The notes beneath the pieces are model-generated. The model ran no database searches. It worked only from the letters and a program-made list of their open reading frames with translations, and was not told the DNA's origin. This document shows positions 42,893 to 52,249 of a DNA stretch of 64,000 nt, one piece after another. The stretch spans positions 115,495 through 179,494 of the forward strand of contig NZ_SSYA01000001.1 of NCBI RefSeq assembly GCF_004917065.1, written 5' to 3'. The position numbers and the translations under genes are program-made. The stretch comes from Geomonas ferrireducens (GTDB lineage Bacteria; Desulfobacterota; Desulfuromonadia; Geobacterales; Geobacteraceae). Position 1 is the first letter of the stretch. Each line of letters begins with the position of its first letter.

Positions 42893-45800
42893 TTACCACC
42901 AGCGGTGTACTGCCTTGATGGTCGGGACCCTTTCGTTCAGCACGTTGGAAGCGGTGCCGTGGCAGACGAGGCAGGTCTCGGACTTCAGAAGTGCCGTGCT
43001 GCGCGCCTCGTAGATCGCGCCGCCGAACTGCTTCATATGTGCCTGCGCCTGGGTGGTGTCGTGGCAAGAGAAGCAGGCCGCGGTGATCGGCGAGATGATC
43101 AGCGTGGTGTCGGCTGCAGCGGTGGTGACACCGGTATTGCCGTTGTAGCTGAAGGCGGCGCCGTAGGAGGCACCTGCAGTGACGAACGGCGACTTGACGT
43201 AGTCGGTGGAGAGAACGTTCTCTGAACCGGTGAGGATCGAGTAGGCCGCGGCGTTGATGGTGCCGTTTGCCGCGGTGCTCGGCAGCAGGCTGGTGACGGC
43301 AGCGGCGGATGCAGTTGCGCTGAAGTCATAGGTGCCGGCTACGTGGCACTGCTCGCAATCCTGCAGGTAGCCAGGATAGGTGGTGTTCCAGTACTTGTCT
43401 CCTGCCGCTGCTTCCCAGGAGAACTTGTTGACGCGTTTGGCGGCGCCGTGGATCGCGTGGATCGCATCCTTCGCGTTAATGGCCCAACCGGTGTTGGTCT
43501 TGTTCACGGTGTGGCAGAACGAGCAAGTAGGTGCATCGTTTCTCTGGCCGGAGTGGAAGGTCGGTGCGATGCCGAGTGCGGCATGGCAGGCGTTGCACTT
43601 CGCGTTGCTGACGATGGTACGACGCGCGGTGAAGCCGGTTGCGGTTTTCCAGACGTTAGGAGTCACCACGATTAGGCCGCCCACGTTGGTGGTGGCGTTG
43701 TAGGCCCACTTGGTCTTCAGCGACGACGGCACGGTAAGCGAGCTGAGGTCGGTCTGGGTCAGCGGGGTGCTGCCACTGCCATAGCTGTAGCCGACGCCGC
43801 CGGTCAGCATCTTCGCCGAGGTCGGGATGGTCTGGTTGTTGATCACGATGGTGTAGTAGCCGTTGCTGTCCGGTCCGGTCATGGTCGCATTGGTGTTGGT
43901 ACCGTTCCAGACCGCTTTGATCCATGCATTAGCCGAGGCGTTGAAGTCAGCCGGAGCCACTGTCGCGGACGGAATGTTGTCCTGCGGTACCGAGTATGCG
44001 AAGTATACGCTCGGTGCGCCGGTGAAGCCGGTCATCATGTCGGTGACTACGCCTGCCTGGTAGGTGTTGAATGCAACCGCAGTACCGTTCTTCATGAAAC
44101 GGAAGGTGATGGACGGGTGACGGTTGGAATCAAGGCCTACGGATTTCACATCCCAGGTGACGACTGCAGCGCCCGGAACGGTGATTCCTGCTGCCGGGAG
44201 GTAGCCGGCATAGGTGTGGGTGTTGGTGCCGCCAAGCTCAGGAGCAGCCGGGTCCGGATCCTGTACCGCGAGGTGAGCGGTGGCGACTTCTACGGTCGAG
44301 GTGGTGCCGGCGTGGCAGCCTGCGCAGGAAGAGTCGTCGGTCTGGCCGCCCTGGTGGGTTGCGAAGTTGAAGGCGTTGTGGCAGGAGCCGCAGGCCTTAC
44401 GGGTCGGTTTGGACTTCCAGTTGTTGACATCTTTGCCTTTGTGGCAGAACACGCAGTTTCTCATATCCTGCGGATAGGTCTGCTCGCCGTAGGTCACGAG
44501 AACGCCGGTCGGAACGGTCCAGGTATCGTTGGCTTCGTTGAAGGTTTCGCCCATGTGGATGCGGTGGATGAAGGTGACGAACTCGCCTTCGCCGCTGTCG
44601 AACTGGTTGGTGTGGCACATTACGCAGAGCTTGGTGTCAACCCTGGAGCCGGTGTGGCCGGAAAGCATGTTGCCGGCAGCAAGGCCAAGCTTGTAGTGGC
44701 AGCTGTCGCATGCGCTGGTGGCGACGATGTCACGTGCGTAGGTACGCGCGTTGTTGGTGTCGACCAGAACCGCACCGGTTGCCGGGGTGAAGTCGTAGAA
44801 CATGTTGGTGGTGTTCGGGGTGGTGAACACGGCCTGTACTGCGTTGGTTGCCGGGTTGATCGGGCCGGCGTAGCCGCCCGGAACTGCTACGGAGCGTACC
44901 GAGATGCCGATACGGTGGGTAGCATTGGCGTCATAGGCAACGTTGGTGTTTGCGGTGATGTCGGCACCGAAGGTGACGGTGTAGCTGCCGTCGCCGTGGT
45001 CGATGACGGTGTAGCCGCTTTGGGTTTTCACGCCGTTCACGTACAGGTCGGAAGCGTCTGCGCCCGGAACGGTCGGAGCGGTCGGGGTGCTGCTACCCCT
45101 GGGAACGTTGGCCGGGATGGCGGAGAGCGGCAGGCCTGCGCTGATGTAGTTCTGCCAGTAGGAGTTGGAGCCGTTGGTCTCCGGAATCAGTTTGGCTACG
45201 TGGAGGGCGAAGGTCCTGAGGCCCTTGATACCCTTGCCGGTTGCCTTGTTGGTGACAGTGAAGTTGACGATCGGCTTCTTGCCCGGGATGAAGGCGCTGG
45301 TTACGGCGCCGGAGAGCTGGATGTTGTTCAGGTCGTCAACGGTAAGGGTAGAGGCATCCGCCGCCGGCAGCATGTCGGTGTTCGATACGGTACCCGCCAG
45401 GGCGAGGCCGCTGGTGGTGTAGGCGAGGATCTGGCCGCCTGCGTTGGTAACCTGGGTCGCACAGTCGGTGTAGGTCTTGCCTACGGAATTGAGGGTCTGG
45501 TTAGCGTCACCCAGTACACCGGAAAGGCCGAGCATGGCCGACACGGTTTTGGCGATGTCGGTGGACTGCTGGCTGATCAGGATGGAGATCGGGCTAGCGC
45601 CGGTGATTACGCCCGGAGCAGGAGGATTGCTGAGATCGATCGGCACCAGCGCGCGGAAGGTACCCTGAGCCACGACGGCCTTGAAGACGAGGACGGTCTT
45701 GGTTGCAGGGAGGGTGAAAGTAAGCCCGCTGAAGCTCCCGTTGCTGTCGATGACGGCGGTGCCGAGTTGGGCGCCGTCCTGGGCATCATAGACGAAGACA

Positions 45801-46000
45801 TGGTTCGTCGCGGTAGCCGAAGTAGCTGACAGGAACGCGGTCTTCGCGGTGGCCTTGGAGACGTCGACCTTGCCGCCGACGGTCACCTCGGTCCCCTTGC
45901 TGGTGATCTTGGTGGTGGCCCCCCCTCCGCTGCAGCCTGCGAGAGGCAGCAGCACACATACTACGAGTGCTACGAGGTACCTTAAGTTTCTGCCAATCAT
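42893..46000 (-). CDS. OmcA/MtrC-family decaheme c-type cytochrome lipoprotein (module B)
   Basis: A 1035-residue protein with lipobox LLPLAGC. About 220 residues of extra beta domain (a carboxypeptidase-regulatory-like part: VFVYDAQDGAQLGTAVIDS) come first. The ten heme sites are CDSCH, CVMCH, CVFCH, CGSCH, CAGCH, then CNACH, CSFCH, CEQCH, CFSCH, CLVCH, in two groups of five around a beta domain as in OmcA/MtrC. It shares the sequence style of the module A decaheme (HRIHMGE/HKIHMGS, GPDSNGYYT/GPDGSGYYT) but is longer. AGGAGGAAACT precedes the ATG. It is last in its module. Confidence 0.93.
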   Translation of the reverse strand: MIGRNLRYLVALVVCVLLPLAGCSGGGATTKITSKGTEVTVGGKVDVSKATAKTAFLSATSATATNHVFVYDAQDGAQLGTAVIDSNGSFSGLTFTLPATKTVLVFKAVVAQGTFRALVPIDLSNPPAPGVITGASPISILISQQSTDIAKTVSAMLGLSGVLGDANQTLNSVGKTYTDCATQVTNAGGQILAYTTSGLALAGTVSNTDMLPAADASTLTVDDLNNIQLSGAVTSAFIPGKKPIVNFTVTNKATGKGIKGLRTFALHVAKLIPETNGSNSYWQNYISAGLPLSAIPANVPRGSSTPTAPTVPGADASDLYVNGVKTQSGYTVIDHGDGSYTVTFGADITANTNVAYDANATHRIGISVRSVAVPGGYAGPINPATNAVQAVFTTPNTTNMFYDFTPATGAVLVDTNNARTYARDIVATSACDSCHYKLGLAAGNMLSGHTGSRVDTKLCVMCHTNQFDSGEGEFVTFIHRIHMGETFNEANDTWTVPTGVLVTYGEQTYPQDMRNCVFCHKGKDVNNWKSKPTRKACGSCHNAFNFATHQGGQTDDSSCAGCHAGTTSTVEVATAHLAVQDPDPAAPELGGTNTHTYAGYLPAAGITVPGAAVVTWDVKSVGLDSNRHPSITFRFMKNGTAVAFNTYQAGVVTDMMTGFTGAPSVYFAYSVPQDNIPSATVAPADFNASANAWIKAVWNGTNTNATMTGPDSNGYYTIVINNQTIPTSAKMLTGGVGYSYGSGSTPLTQTDLSSLTVPSSLKTKWAYNATTNVGGLIVVTPNVWKTATGFTARRTIVSNAKCNACHAALGIAPTFHSGQRNDAPTCSFCHTVNKTNTGWAINAKDAIHAIHGAAKRVNKFSWEAAAGDKYWNTTYPGYLQDCEQCHVAGTYDFSATASAAAVTSLLPSTAANGTINAAAYSILTGSENVLSTDYVKSPFVTAGASYGAAFSYNGNTGVTTAAADTTLIISPITAACFSCHDTTQAQAHMKQFGGAIYEARSTALLKSETCLVCHGTASNVLNERVPTIKAVHRWW

Positions 46001-46040
46001 AGTTTCCTCCTGTTTGTTGTGTCCTGCTCGGATAGTGCGT

Positions 46041-46046
46041 TGTCAA
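46041..46046 (-). promoter_or_regulatory. Possible -35 element ahead of module B decaheme gene
   Basis: A perfect TTGACA lies on the minus strand 41 bases upstream of the decaheme ATG, but no good -10 follows at the usual distance. The decaheme gene may therefore have its own promoter as well as read-through from the module. Confidence 0.2.
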
Positions 46047-46094
46047 CTGCTAACGATTCCAGAATTTTCCCCCTTTGTTACAAAGCTATATTCT

Positions 46095-47588
46095 TCACGG
46101 GCCGGTTGTAACCTGGCCGTTTACTATTACCCCGAGAGACGCCTTGTTCGGGGTTACAGCGAGTGCGGTGCTGGCTGCGGAGCGGTTACCGGCCTTGTCG
46201 AATGCCTTCACCGTGTAGGAATAGGTAACGGCGGAGGTGACCGACTGGTCGGTGTAGCTGGTCGAGGTCGAGGTGCCGACCTTCACGCCGTCCCTGTAGA
46301 TCTCGTACCCGGTGACGCCGACGTTATCGGTCGCGGCACTCCAGGTGAGTGCGACCGAACTGTTGGTGCCGGAGATCGCCGAGGTCACCGCGGCGAGACC
46401 GGTCGGCGCGGTGGGTGCGATGATGTCGAGCTGCGAAAGCAGGTCGTTCGACAGCTGACCGCTCACGATAACGTTCAGCGAAGCCTGGTTCGGTTTCACG
46501 GAGAGCGGAGCGCTGGCAGCCGACATGTTCCCGGCACCGTCGAAGGCAACCACGGTGTAAGAGTAGGTGACGTTGGAGGTCACCGGCTGATCGGTGAAGG
46601 TGTTCGAGGTCGAGGTCCCGACCTTCACGCCGTTGCGATAGATGTCATAGCCGGCCACGCCGTTCGCGTCGGTGGAGTTCTCCCACACGAGAACCACGGA
46701 GCTGGTCGACGAGGTGAGGGCGTAGGTGGTCGCAGCAAGCCCGGTGACCACGGTAGGCGGCGTAACGTCGTTGAAGTCCGGCTCGGGCGGCGGAGTGGTA
46801 ATCTGCTGTGTGATGCTGTTCACCGTGGTAGCCAGGGTCGGGTTGTCCGTCGCCACCTGGGTGGCCGCGGTGGTGAAGAGGTCGACGAAGGTCTGGTACG
46901 CAGCGGAGCTCGTGCTGACATCGGCGATGGCGTCGCTCAAAATGGACATCACTGCGGTCGTGTCGGACAGCTGTGAGTCGACGATCATCTGATCGATGAC
47001 CAAAAGAGCAGCTTGGTAGGTTGGGCTGTCAGCCGGCGGAGCCAGGATGTCGGTAACGTTAAAGAGATCGCCTACCTGAGCGTTAGCGGCCACCACCGAC
47101 TCCTGCAGCACCTGGGTGGTAACGGTACCAGTTTTTTGATCGAGAATTACCGGCAGTTTCTGGTACGCCATTTCGGTCAGCGGACTGACCGTGACGGGAA
47201 CGTCCGTGTTTAAGCTGGCCACCACGGCACTGAAGGAATCTGCCGTCGTGAAGGGAACCGCCTGCCCTGTGCTCTCGCTCAAGTAGGTTGCACCGGTTTG
47301 GCCGGTAACGGTGATGATCACCGGGCCAGTGACTGAGGCGGGAATCTTCACCGCATAACTGCCGTCGTCGGCCGTAGTTCCCGACCCGAGCAGTTCGCCG
47401 GGAGTCCCATCAAGGGAAAGCCGGTAGACCGCCACGTGCGCTTTGGCGACAGGCCCCGACAACGTGGCAAGGCCTGTGACCGTCTTCGTGGCGCCACCAC
47501 CGCCGCCACCACCACCGCAGCCGATGAACAGCAACGGCAGACAGAGGAGCAGCAAGGCAGCAATGTATTTTTTCCAGGGGATGCACAT
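46095..47588 (-). CDS. Surface lipoprotein with two fibronectin type III domains
   Basis: A 497-residue protein with lipobox LLFIGC, then a run of eight Gly. A carboxypeptidase-regulatory-like domain (HVAVYRLSLDGTPGELLGSG) and a helical part follow, then two Fn3 repeats (GYDIYRNGVKVGTSTSNTFT and GYEIYRDGVKVGTSTSTSYT), about 55 percent alike. No hemes. ATG at 47588 has AAGGAG upstream. It sits inside module B between heme lipoproteins and the decaheme, so it may help assemble or hold the surface complex. Module A has no counterpart. Confidence 0.85.
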   Translation of the reverse strand: MCIPWKKYIAALLLLCLPLLFIGCGGGGGGGGATKTVTGLATLSGPVAKAHVAVYRLSLDGTPGELLGSGTTADDGSYAVKIPASVTGPVIITVTGQTGATYLSESTGQAVPFTTADSFSAVVASLNTDVPVTVSPLTEMAYQKLPVILDQKTGTVTTQVLQESVVAANAQVGDLFNVTDILAPPADSPTYQAALLVIDQMIVDSQLSDTTAVMSILSDAIADVSTSSAAYQTFVDLFTTAATQVATDNPTLATTVNSITQQITTPPPEPDFNDVTPPTVVTGLAATTYALTSSTSSVVLVWENSTDANGVAGYDIYRNGVKVGTSTSNTFTDQPVTSNVTYSYTVVAFDGAGNMSAASAPLSVKPNQASLNVIVSGQLSNDLLSQLDIIAPTAPTGLAAVTSAISGTNSSVALTWSAATDNVGVTGYEIYRDGVKVGTSTSTSYTDQSVTSAVTYSYTVKAFDKAGNRSAASTALAVTPNKASLGVIVNGQVTTGP

Positions 47589-47631
47589 ATTATGTTCTCC
47601 TTCTGCTATCAGGGAAATGAACACCAGGTTC

Positions 47632-48282
47632 CTAGTTCAGCGGGCTAGCCGGCGGACCGTTGTTGTGACAGTTGTAGCAGCTCGGCCCACTCAACCACGC
47701 ACCTCTCAGATCAGTCCCATGGCAGACTGCGTTTTTGCAGGTCGAGAAATCATAATTACCGTTGGACAGGTTGGCTTTAAGCCATGTCGCGTGCTTACTG
47801 AGGTCCGTGTCACCGCTGGCACCCCACGGATGGATCGTGGGGGCCTGCGCCGTGCCGCCCTGGTGGCAGCTGAGACATGAAGGGCCGCTGTCGGTCACGC
47901 CGAGCAGATCGGTGCCGTGGCAAAGCGCCGTGGCACAGTTGCTGGTACCGTTCGCGGCGATGTAGGCCGGGTGACGCAGGTACGCCACTTGCCCCCACCC
48001 CAGAGGATGGATAGCAGTGGTCCCGCCGAGGTGGCACCCCGCCGTACCGAAACAGGTGACCTTTGAGATACCGCCATTGAGGTCGTCGCCGTGGCACTCG
48101 ACACAGCCGTTCACGTCCTCCTCGGCGGCAGCGGAGTGCCCCGCCGGAAGCCAGTTCGCCGGGTGCTTCCCGACCGCGGGATCAAAAGAGGCCTTGGGGT
48201 TTGCATCCCCGCAGCCCGACAGGGCCAGCGCCAGCGCACCAAGAACCGCAAAAGACAGAACTTTTGTCGTTATTTGTGGCAT
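47632..48282 (-). CDS. CXXCH/CX4CH heme lipoprotein (module B)
   Basis: A 216-residue protein with lipobox LALSGC. Standard sites are CVECH, CLSCH, CYNCH; wide ones are CATALCH and CKNAVCH (CX4CH) and CFGTAGCH (CX5CH). The repeat CHGTDLLG/CHGTDLRG links pairs of CX4CH and CXXCH, as in the Geobacter-specific repeat domain. It is a paralogue of 37186-38028. It overlaps the pentaheme gene by 13 bases, exactly as in module A. Confidence 0.85.
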   Translation of the reverse strand: MPQITTKVLSFAVLGALALALSGCGDANPKASFDPAVGKHPANWLPAGHSAAAEEDVNGCVECHGDDLNGGISKVTCFGTAGCHLGGTTAIHPLGWGQVAYLRHPAYIAANGTSNCATALCHGTDLLGVTDSGPSCLSCHQGGTAQAPTIHPWGASGDTDLSKHATWLKANLSNGNYDFSTCKNAVCHGTDLRGAWLSGPSCYNCHNNGPPASPLN

Positions 48283-48707
48283 GTCACGCACCTCTCGTTG
48301 TTCTGACGTCCGTGGCACTTGGCGCACGAGGCAGGATTCATCTTGCCGTCGATCCTGTGCTGGCTCATGTAGTCACCGCGGTGCGGCATGGTGCGCTCCA
48401 CCGCCTCGGAGTACTTGACGCTTGGTTTGAGCTCTTCCTTGTGCGCATGGCAGTCGCTGCAGAAGGACTCGGCATGGCAGGAATTGCAGGAGCGTCTGGC
48501 GTTGGTGGCGAAGATGCTGTGTTTTTTGAAGAAGTCGACGGCCTGGTGGTTCATCGCGGCATAGGCGTCGGTGTGGCACTCGGTACAGTTCGGGGTTCCC
48601 GTAACCGCTTCCGGATGGATCCTCGCGCCGCTGTTAGTGTTGGCACAGGCAAAGAGAACACATGCCATAAGCGGCATCATCAGCAGAATCAGAAGTTTAC
48701 TTTTCAC
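48270..48707 (-). CDS. Pentaheme cytochrome c lipoprotein (module B)
   Basis: A 145-residue protein with lipobox VLFAC and five CXXCH sites: CTECH, CNSCH, CSDCH, CAKCH, CVTCH. Its likeness to the module A protein runs end to end, including SFCxxCHAHKEEL and NPASCxKCHGRQNNERC. The start is GTG inside the end of the porin gene (overlap of 11 bases). Likely donor to the porin conduit. Confidence 0.9.
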   Translation of the reverse strand: MKSKLLILLMMPLMACVLFACANTNSGARIHPEAVTGTPNCTECHTDAYAAMNHQAVDFFKKHSIFATNARRSCNSCHAESFCSDCHAHKEELKPSVKYSEAVERTMPHRGDYMSQHRIDGKMNPASCAKCHGRQNNERCVTCHK

Positions 48708-50028
48708 TCTTGCCCCCCTTTTCGCCGGTTTTCATGTCGAAAGCGTAAGCGACCTTGACGAGCGCTCTCCACTCCCTGTCGAAATCCGGGCTCTGCGAGT
48801 ACTCGACGTCCCCGCCGACCTTCAGTTTCTCGGTGACCTCGTAACCTGCGATGCCGGTCAAGGCGAAGCTGCTCTTCACGCCGTCGATGGGGCGATCGAA
48901 GATTACGTTGTAGAAGTCGAGTCCCAGTTCGGCGTGGCCGACCTTTTTCAGCGCGTAAAGCCGGTAGTCGTAGTAGCGCAGCCGCTCGGAATCCCCAATC
49001 ATCCGGTGCGCCGAGCCCCCGAGGGAGAGCGCTCCCGGTGCGGTCCAAGCCACCTTCCCGCCCACGTAGTCACCGGAGCCCTGGATGTCGTAGTCGTACT
49101 TTTTGTACTCAGCCGCGACGGTCAGGTCCTTTTTAGGCGTCCAGGCGGCGCTCGCGCCGTACGTGGTCAGCTGCTCGTTGGGATCGAGCACCCCGCCGTT
49201 ATTCTTGAGGGCAAACGCGGTGGTGGTCACGTTGTAGAAGTAGTCGCTGTAGTTGATCCGCGAGAAGTCGGCGCTCAAGGTAACTGCGTCGATGGGGGCC
49301 ACGGACAGGGTGTAGGCATGCTCCATCCACCCCGAGGTGATCGAGTTGTAGCTGGAACGGCCGGTCAGGTCGACCTGCTTCACGGGATGAAGCCAGACGT
49401 CGATCCCCTCTTCCTCGCGGTCGCGGGCGACGTCGGACTCGTTTCTGAGCGCGCTCACCCCGATGGTGTAGAGCCCCGTCTTGCCCTGGGCCACGCGGCC
49501 GCCGTAGATGTAGTCGCCTCCCTTGTAGCTCGGGTCGGTGACCACGGGCTGCCCCACGAAGGCTGCGCCCGTGAAGCCGGCGGCGAAATCGCTTCTCGCG
49601 TAGAGGCCGTCGATCCTCTCGCTCGCCACCCCTTCGGTGACGAACTGGCGTCCCACGTTAACCACCAGGTTGTTTTTCGCGCCCTGGTAGCTCAGGAAGC
49701 CGTACTGTAGATCGCCGTCGGTGTAGTGATCGCTGGACTTGTCGACGAGGTCGAGCCGCCCCCACGCACCGAGGTGCAGCGAGACCGAGCTGCCGTCCTT
49801 CTCCGCCGTGGATACCGAGAAACGCAGGTACTCGTAGAGCGGGTAGAGGTCGTCCTTGCTGATCGTCCTGGTCATGCGCAGGTAGGTGTTGGAGCTGCCG
49901 GTAATGGTGTAGTCAGCTGCCAGGACCGGTTGGGCCAGCATCACCGAAGACGCCGCCAGCACCACCCATGCAGTCCTCAGGAGACCACTTTTTCCGCGTC
50001 CTGAACTCTCTTCTTGGTGGCTTATCAA
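48697..50028 (-). CDS. Outer-membrane beta-barrel porin of module B
   Basis: A 443-residue protein with signal peptide core AWVVLAASSVMLAQPVLA, then strands such as LYPLYEYLRFSVS, VVNVGRQFVTEGVASERIDG and WMEHAYTLSVAPIDAVTLSA. The start is TTG at 50028, preceded by AAAAAGGAGG. As in module A, an ATG in the gap (50033) opens a two-codon ORF ending in TGA that overlaps the TTG. A longer open reading from 50112 is rejected because it lacks the conserved ribosome site. First gene of module B. Confidence 0.87.
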   Translation of the reverse strand: MISHQEESSGRGKSGLLRTAWVVLAASSVMLAQPVLAADYTITGSSNTYLRMTRTISKDDLYPLYEYLRFSVSTAEKDGSSVSLHLGAWGRLDLVDKSSDHYTDGDLQYGFLSYQGAKNNLVVNVGRQFVTEGVASERIDGLYARSDFAAGFTGAAFVGQPVVTDPSYKGGDYIYGGRVAQGKTGLYTIGVSALRNESDVARDREEEGIDVWLHPVKQVDLTGRSSYNSITSGWMEHAYTLSVAPIDAVTLSADFSRINYSDYFYNVTTTAFALKNNGGVLDPNEQLTTYGASAAWTPKKDLTVAAEYKKYDYDIQGSGDYVGGKVAWTAPGALSLGGSAHRMIGDSERLRYYDYRLYALKKVGHAELGLDFYNVIFDRPIDGVKSSFALTGIAGYEVTEKLKVGGDVEYSQSPDFDREWRALVKVAYAFDMKTGEKGGKSEK

Positions 50029-50918
50029 GACATCCCCTCCTTTTTCGTAGTGTGAATCGTTATCCAGTAATCCGCTGCTGCGTGAACGAACGACAGGGAG
50101 CCGGTTCTCCAAGCGGAGATGCCGCCCTCCATTACTGTCACAAATTGTAAAGTTTCTGCTTATAAGAAAAACGAAATAATCGGGAATACTCTTAGGCGTG
50201 CTGGCACACCAGTCATTATTCTATATTAATAAAATCTTAGAATCATGGTAGCGGATGTGCTTGACTAATTGAGACCACTGCTAAAGTTACTGCAGCTTTT
50301 TTGTAGTGCAAGCCGGATTGGAAACATTTTTGACCGCCTATATGAAATGTATTTAAAAAATATGACATACAATGGCAGCTCGCCACCGGCATCAGCAGAA
50401 CTAATATTAGTTAAATTTCATAACTCTATCATCCTGCAACTACAAAGGGTCAATGAGAGAAGTCAGTTTTTTGTCACAACAAGCGTCTGTCATTTTGTGG
50501 GGGGCAGCCCAACATCAGTCATGCTTATGCCTTGATTCAAGCGGCTTCTAGCCTTAGTTGCACGGCAATTGCCGCTTTTTGGTCTTCGCCACTGAACCAG
50601 TTTCGCTTTGCATCGGAGCGTGCACACTGAGTAATTTGCACGATCTTTACCAATTGCATAAACATCTGAAATACAAGTCAACTCACCAAGAAATCACTCT
50701 AATAACAGGTGCAAACAGTCATAGAGTCGTCTTATATCGTCTGTTTTTTGACATAAAGAGTAGGCTTCCAGACACAAAAGACATTATCGGCAATGCTTAT
50801 ACTGGCTTTAGGGAAAAATTGCTCTCACGAGAGGAAAAGTCACATGGGCTGGTTGTTTCCAACGGGGAATCAATGACTTTGGCTGTAGGGAAAATTACTT
50901 TAGAAGGGTGGAACAAAG
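50029..50918. other. AT-rich intergenic stretch with no supported gene
   Basis: About 890 bases between module B and the MFS gene. It should hold the module B promoter. Several short frames (for example 50269-50535 and 50558-50947) are open but lack ribosome sites and do not resemble proteins. CTGGTGTGCCAG near 50200 is a small inverted repeat. Confidence 0.5.
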
Positions 50919-52088
50919 TCAGTGCGGGGACGGAGACGGTGCTTTGACCACGGTGACAAGTAGAATGGCAGCCACAGCGGACAGGGACGCGCCGAAGAGA
51001 AAGGGAGCGGCGCCCCCTTCAAGCTGCCAGATGCTTCCGAACAGCAGGCTCGCCGGCAGCGCGCCCGCACCTACGGCGAAGTGGAACCAGCCGAACGCGG
51101 CGCCGACTTCCGCTTCCCTGGCCAGGTCGGCCACGAATGCCTTTTCCACCCCTTCGGTTAGGCCGAAGAAGATTCCGTAGAGCGCGAAGAGGAGCCAGAT
51201 CTCGACCTCGCTTCCGGCGAGGCCGAAGCCCAGGTAGGACAGGGCATAGACGCACCAGCCGGCAACGATCACCGACCGTCTGCCGATACGGTCGGAGAGG
51301 GCGCCAAAGGGCATGGTGGAGAGCATCTTCACCAGGTGAAAGAAGGCCCACAGAAGCGGCAGGCGGTATGCCGGAGTCCCGACCGCTCCTGCCTTCAAAA
51401 GGAGAAAGGCGTCTGAGGAATTGCCGAGGGTGAAAAGAAAGAGGATCAGCAGGTATCTTCTGAGCGGACCTGCGGGGAGCGCGGTCAGGTGCAACCGCCG
51501 CCGTGGTTGGAGGACCTGTCGGGTTTCCTGCACCTTCCAGATGATGAGAAGGACCGCCGCGATCCCCGGGATGCCGGCAAGCCAGAAGAGCTGCCGCAGG
51601 TCGCTTATGAAATAGGCAAGCAGAAAGGTCGCGATGAGAGGCCCGACCAAAGCCCCGGCGTGGTCCATCGACCTGTGGAACCCGTACGCCTTCCCGCGCA
51701 TGGCAGGCTCTACGGAATCGGCGATCAAGGCGTCGCGCGGCGAGGTGCGGAGCCCCTTCCCTACCCGGTCGCCGGTCCGGATGAGCAGCACGGTGAGCGG
51801 TGTGCCGGCGCTCCCGATCAGAGGCCGCATCAGCGAGGAGATCGCGTACCCGGAAAGTACCAGTCCTTTCCTGCTGCGCACACGGTCAGACACGATGCCG
51901 GAGATAAGCTTCAGAAACGAAGCGGTGGATTCCGCCACTCCCTCAATGGCCCCTAGGAATACAGGACCTGCTCCGAGCACACCGGTAAGAAATAACGGCA
52001 AAAGCGGGTAGATCATCTCGCTTGAGACGTCGGTAAAGAAACTGACAAGCCCCAGAATGAGAACGTTGCCGGTAATGCCCTTGAACAC
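50919..52088 (-). CDS. MFS transporter
   Basis: A 389-residue protein with 11-12 hydrophobic helices. The loop motif DRVGKGLRTSPRDALIADS and the start NVLILGLVSFFTDVSSEMIYPLLP are typical of a major facilitator branch of unassigned exporters. The start is GTG at 52088 with AAGGAGGTG five bases upstream. Substrate unknown. Confidence 0.85.
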   Translation of the reverse strand: MFKGITGNVLILGLVSFFTDVSSEMIYPLLPLFLTGVLGAGPVFLGAIEGVAESTASFLKLISGIVSDRVRSRKGLVLSGYAISSLMRPLIGSAGTPLTVLLIRTGDRVGKGLRTSPRDALIADSVEPAMRGKAYGFHRSMDHAGALVGPLIATFLLAYFISDLRQLFWLAGIPGIAAVLLIIWKVQETRQVLQPRRRLHLTALPAGPLRRYLLILFLFTLGNSSDAFLLLKAGAVGTPAYRLPLLWAFFHLVKMLSTMPFGALSDRIGRRSVIVAGWCVYALSYLGFGLAGSEVEIWLLFALYGIFFGLTEGVEKAFVADLAREAEVGAAFGWFHFAVGAGALPASLLFGSIWQLEGGAAPFLFGASLSAVAAILLVTVVKAPSPSPH

Positions 52089-52249
52089 GGCGCACCTCCT
52101 TCGTTTCAGTCTAGCCTATCGGGTCACTGTGACAACCGCCTCAGCCGCCTCATCAACAATAATTAAATCTAATCAATTCTGTTGACATTTGGGGTCGGAT
52201 TTATTACGTATCACTGGAACTAAATCCTTACTGAGGCGGGAGGCAAGGC

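Noticed and set aside
44117..45829. 570-residue open frame antisense to the module B decaheme
   Set aside because: Val/Gly/Ala/Asp-rich shadow with no ribosome site.
50195..50215. Sigma-54-like GG/GC pair ahead of module B
   Set aside because: Distance between the GG and GC elements is off by one on one strand, and the GC is absent on the other.
50558..50947. 129-residue open frame in the AT-rich gap
   Set aside because: No ribosome site, no domain pattern, and it runs into the end of the MFS gene on the other strand.
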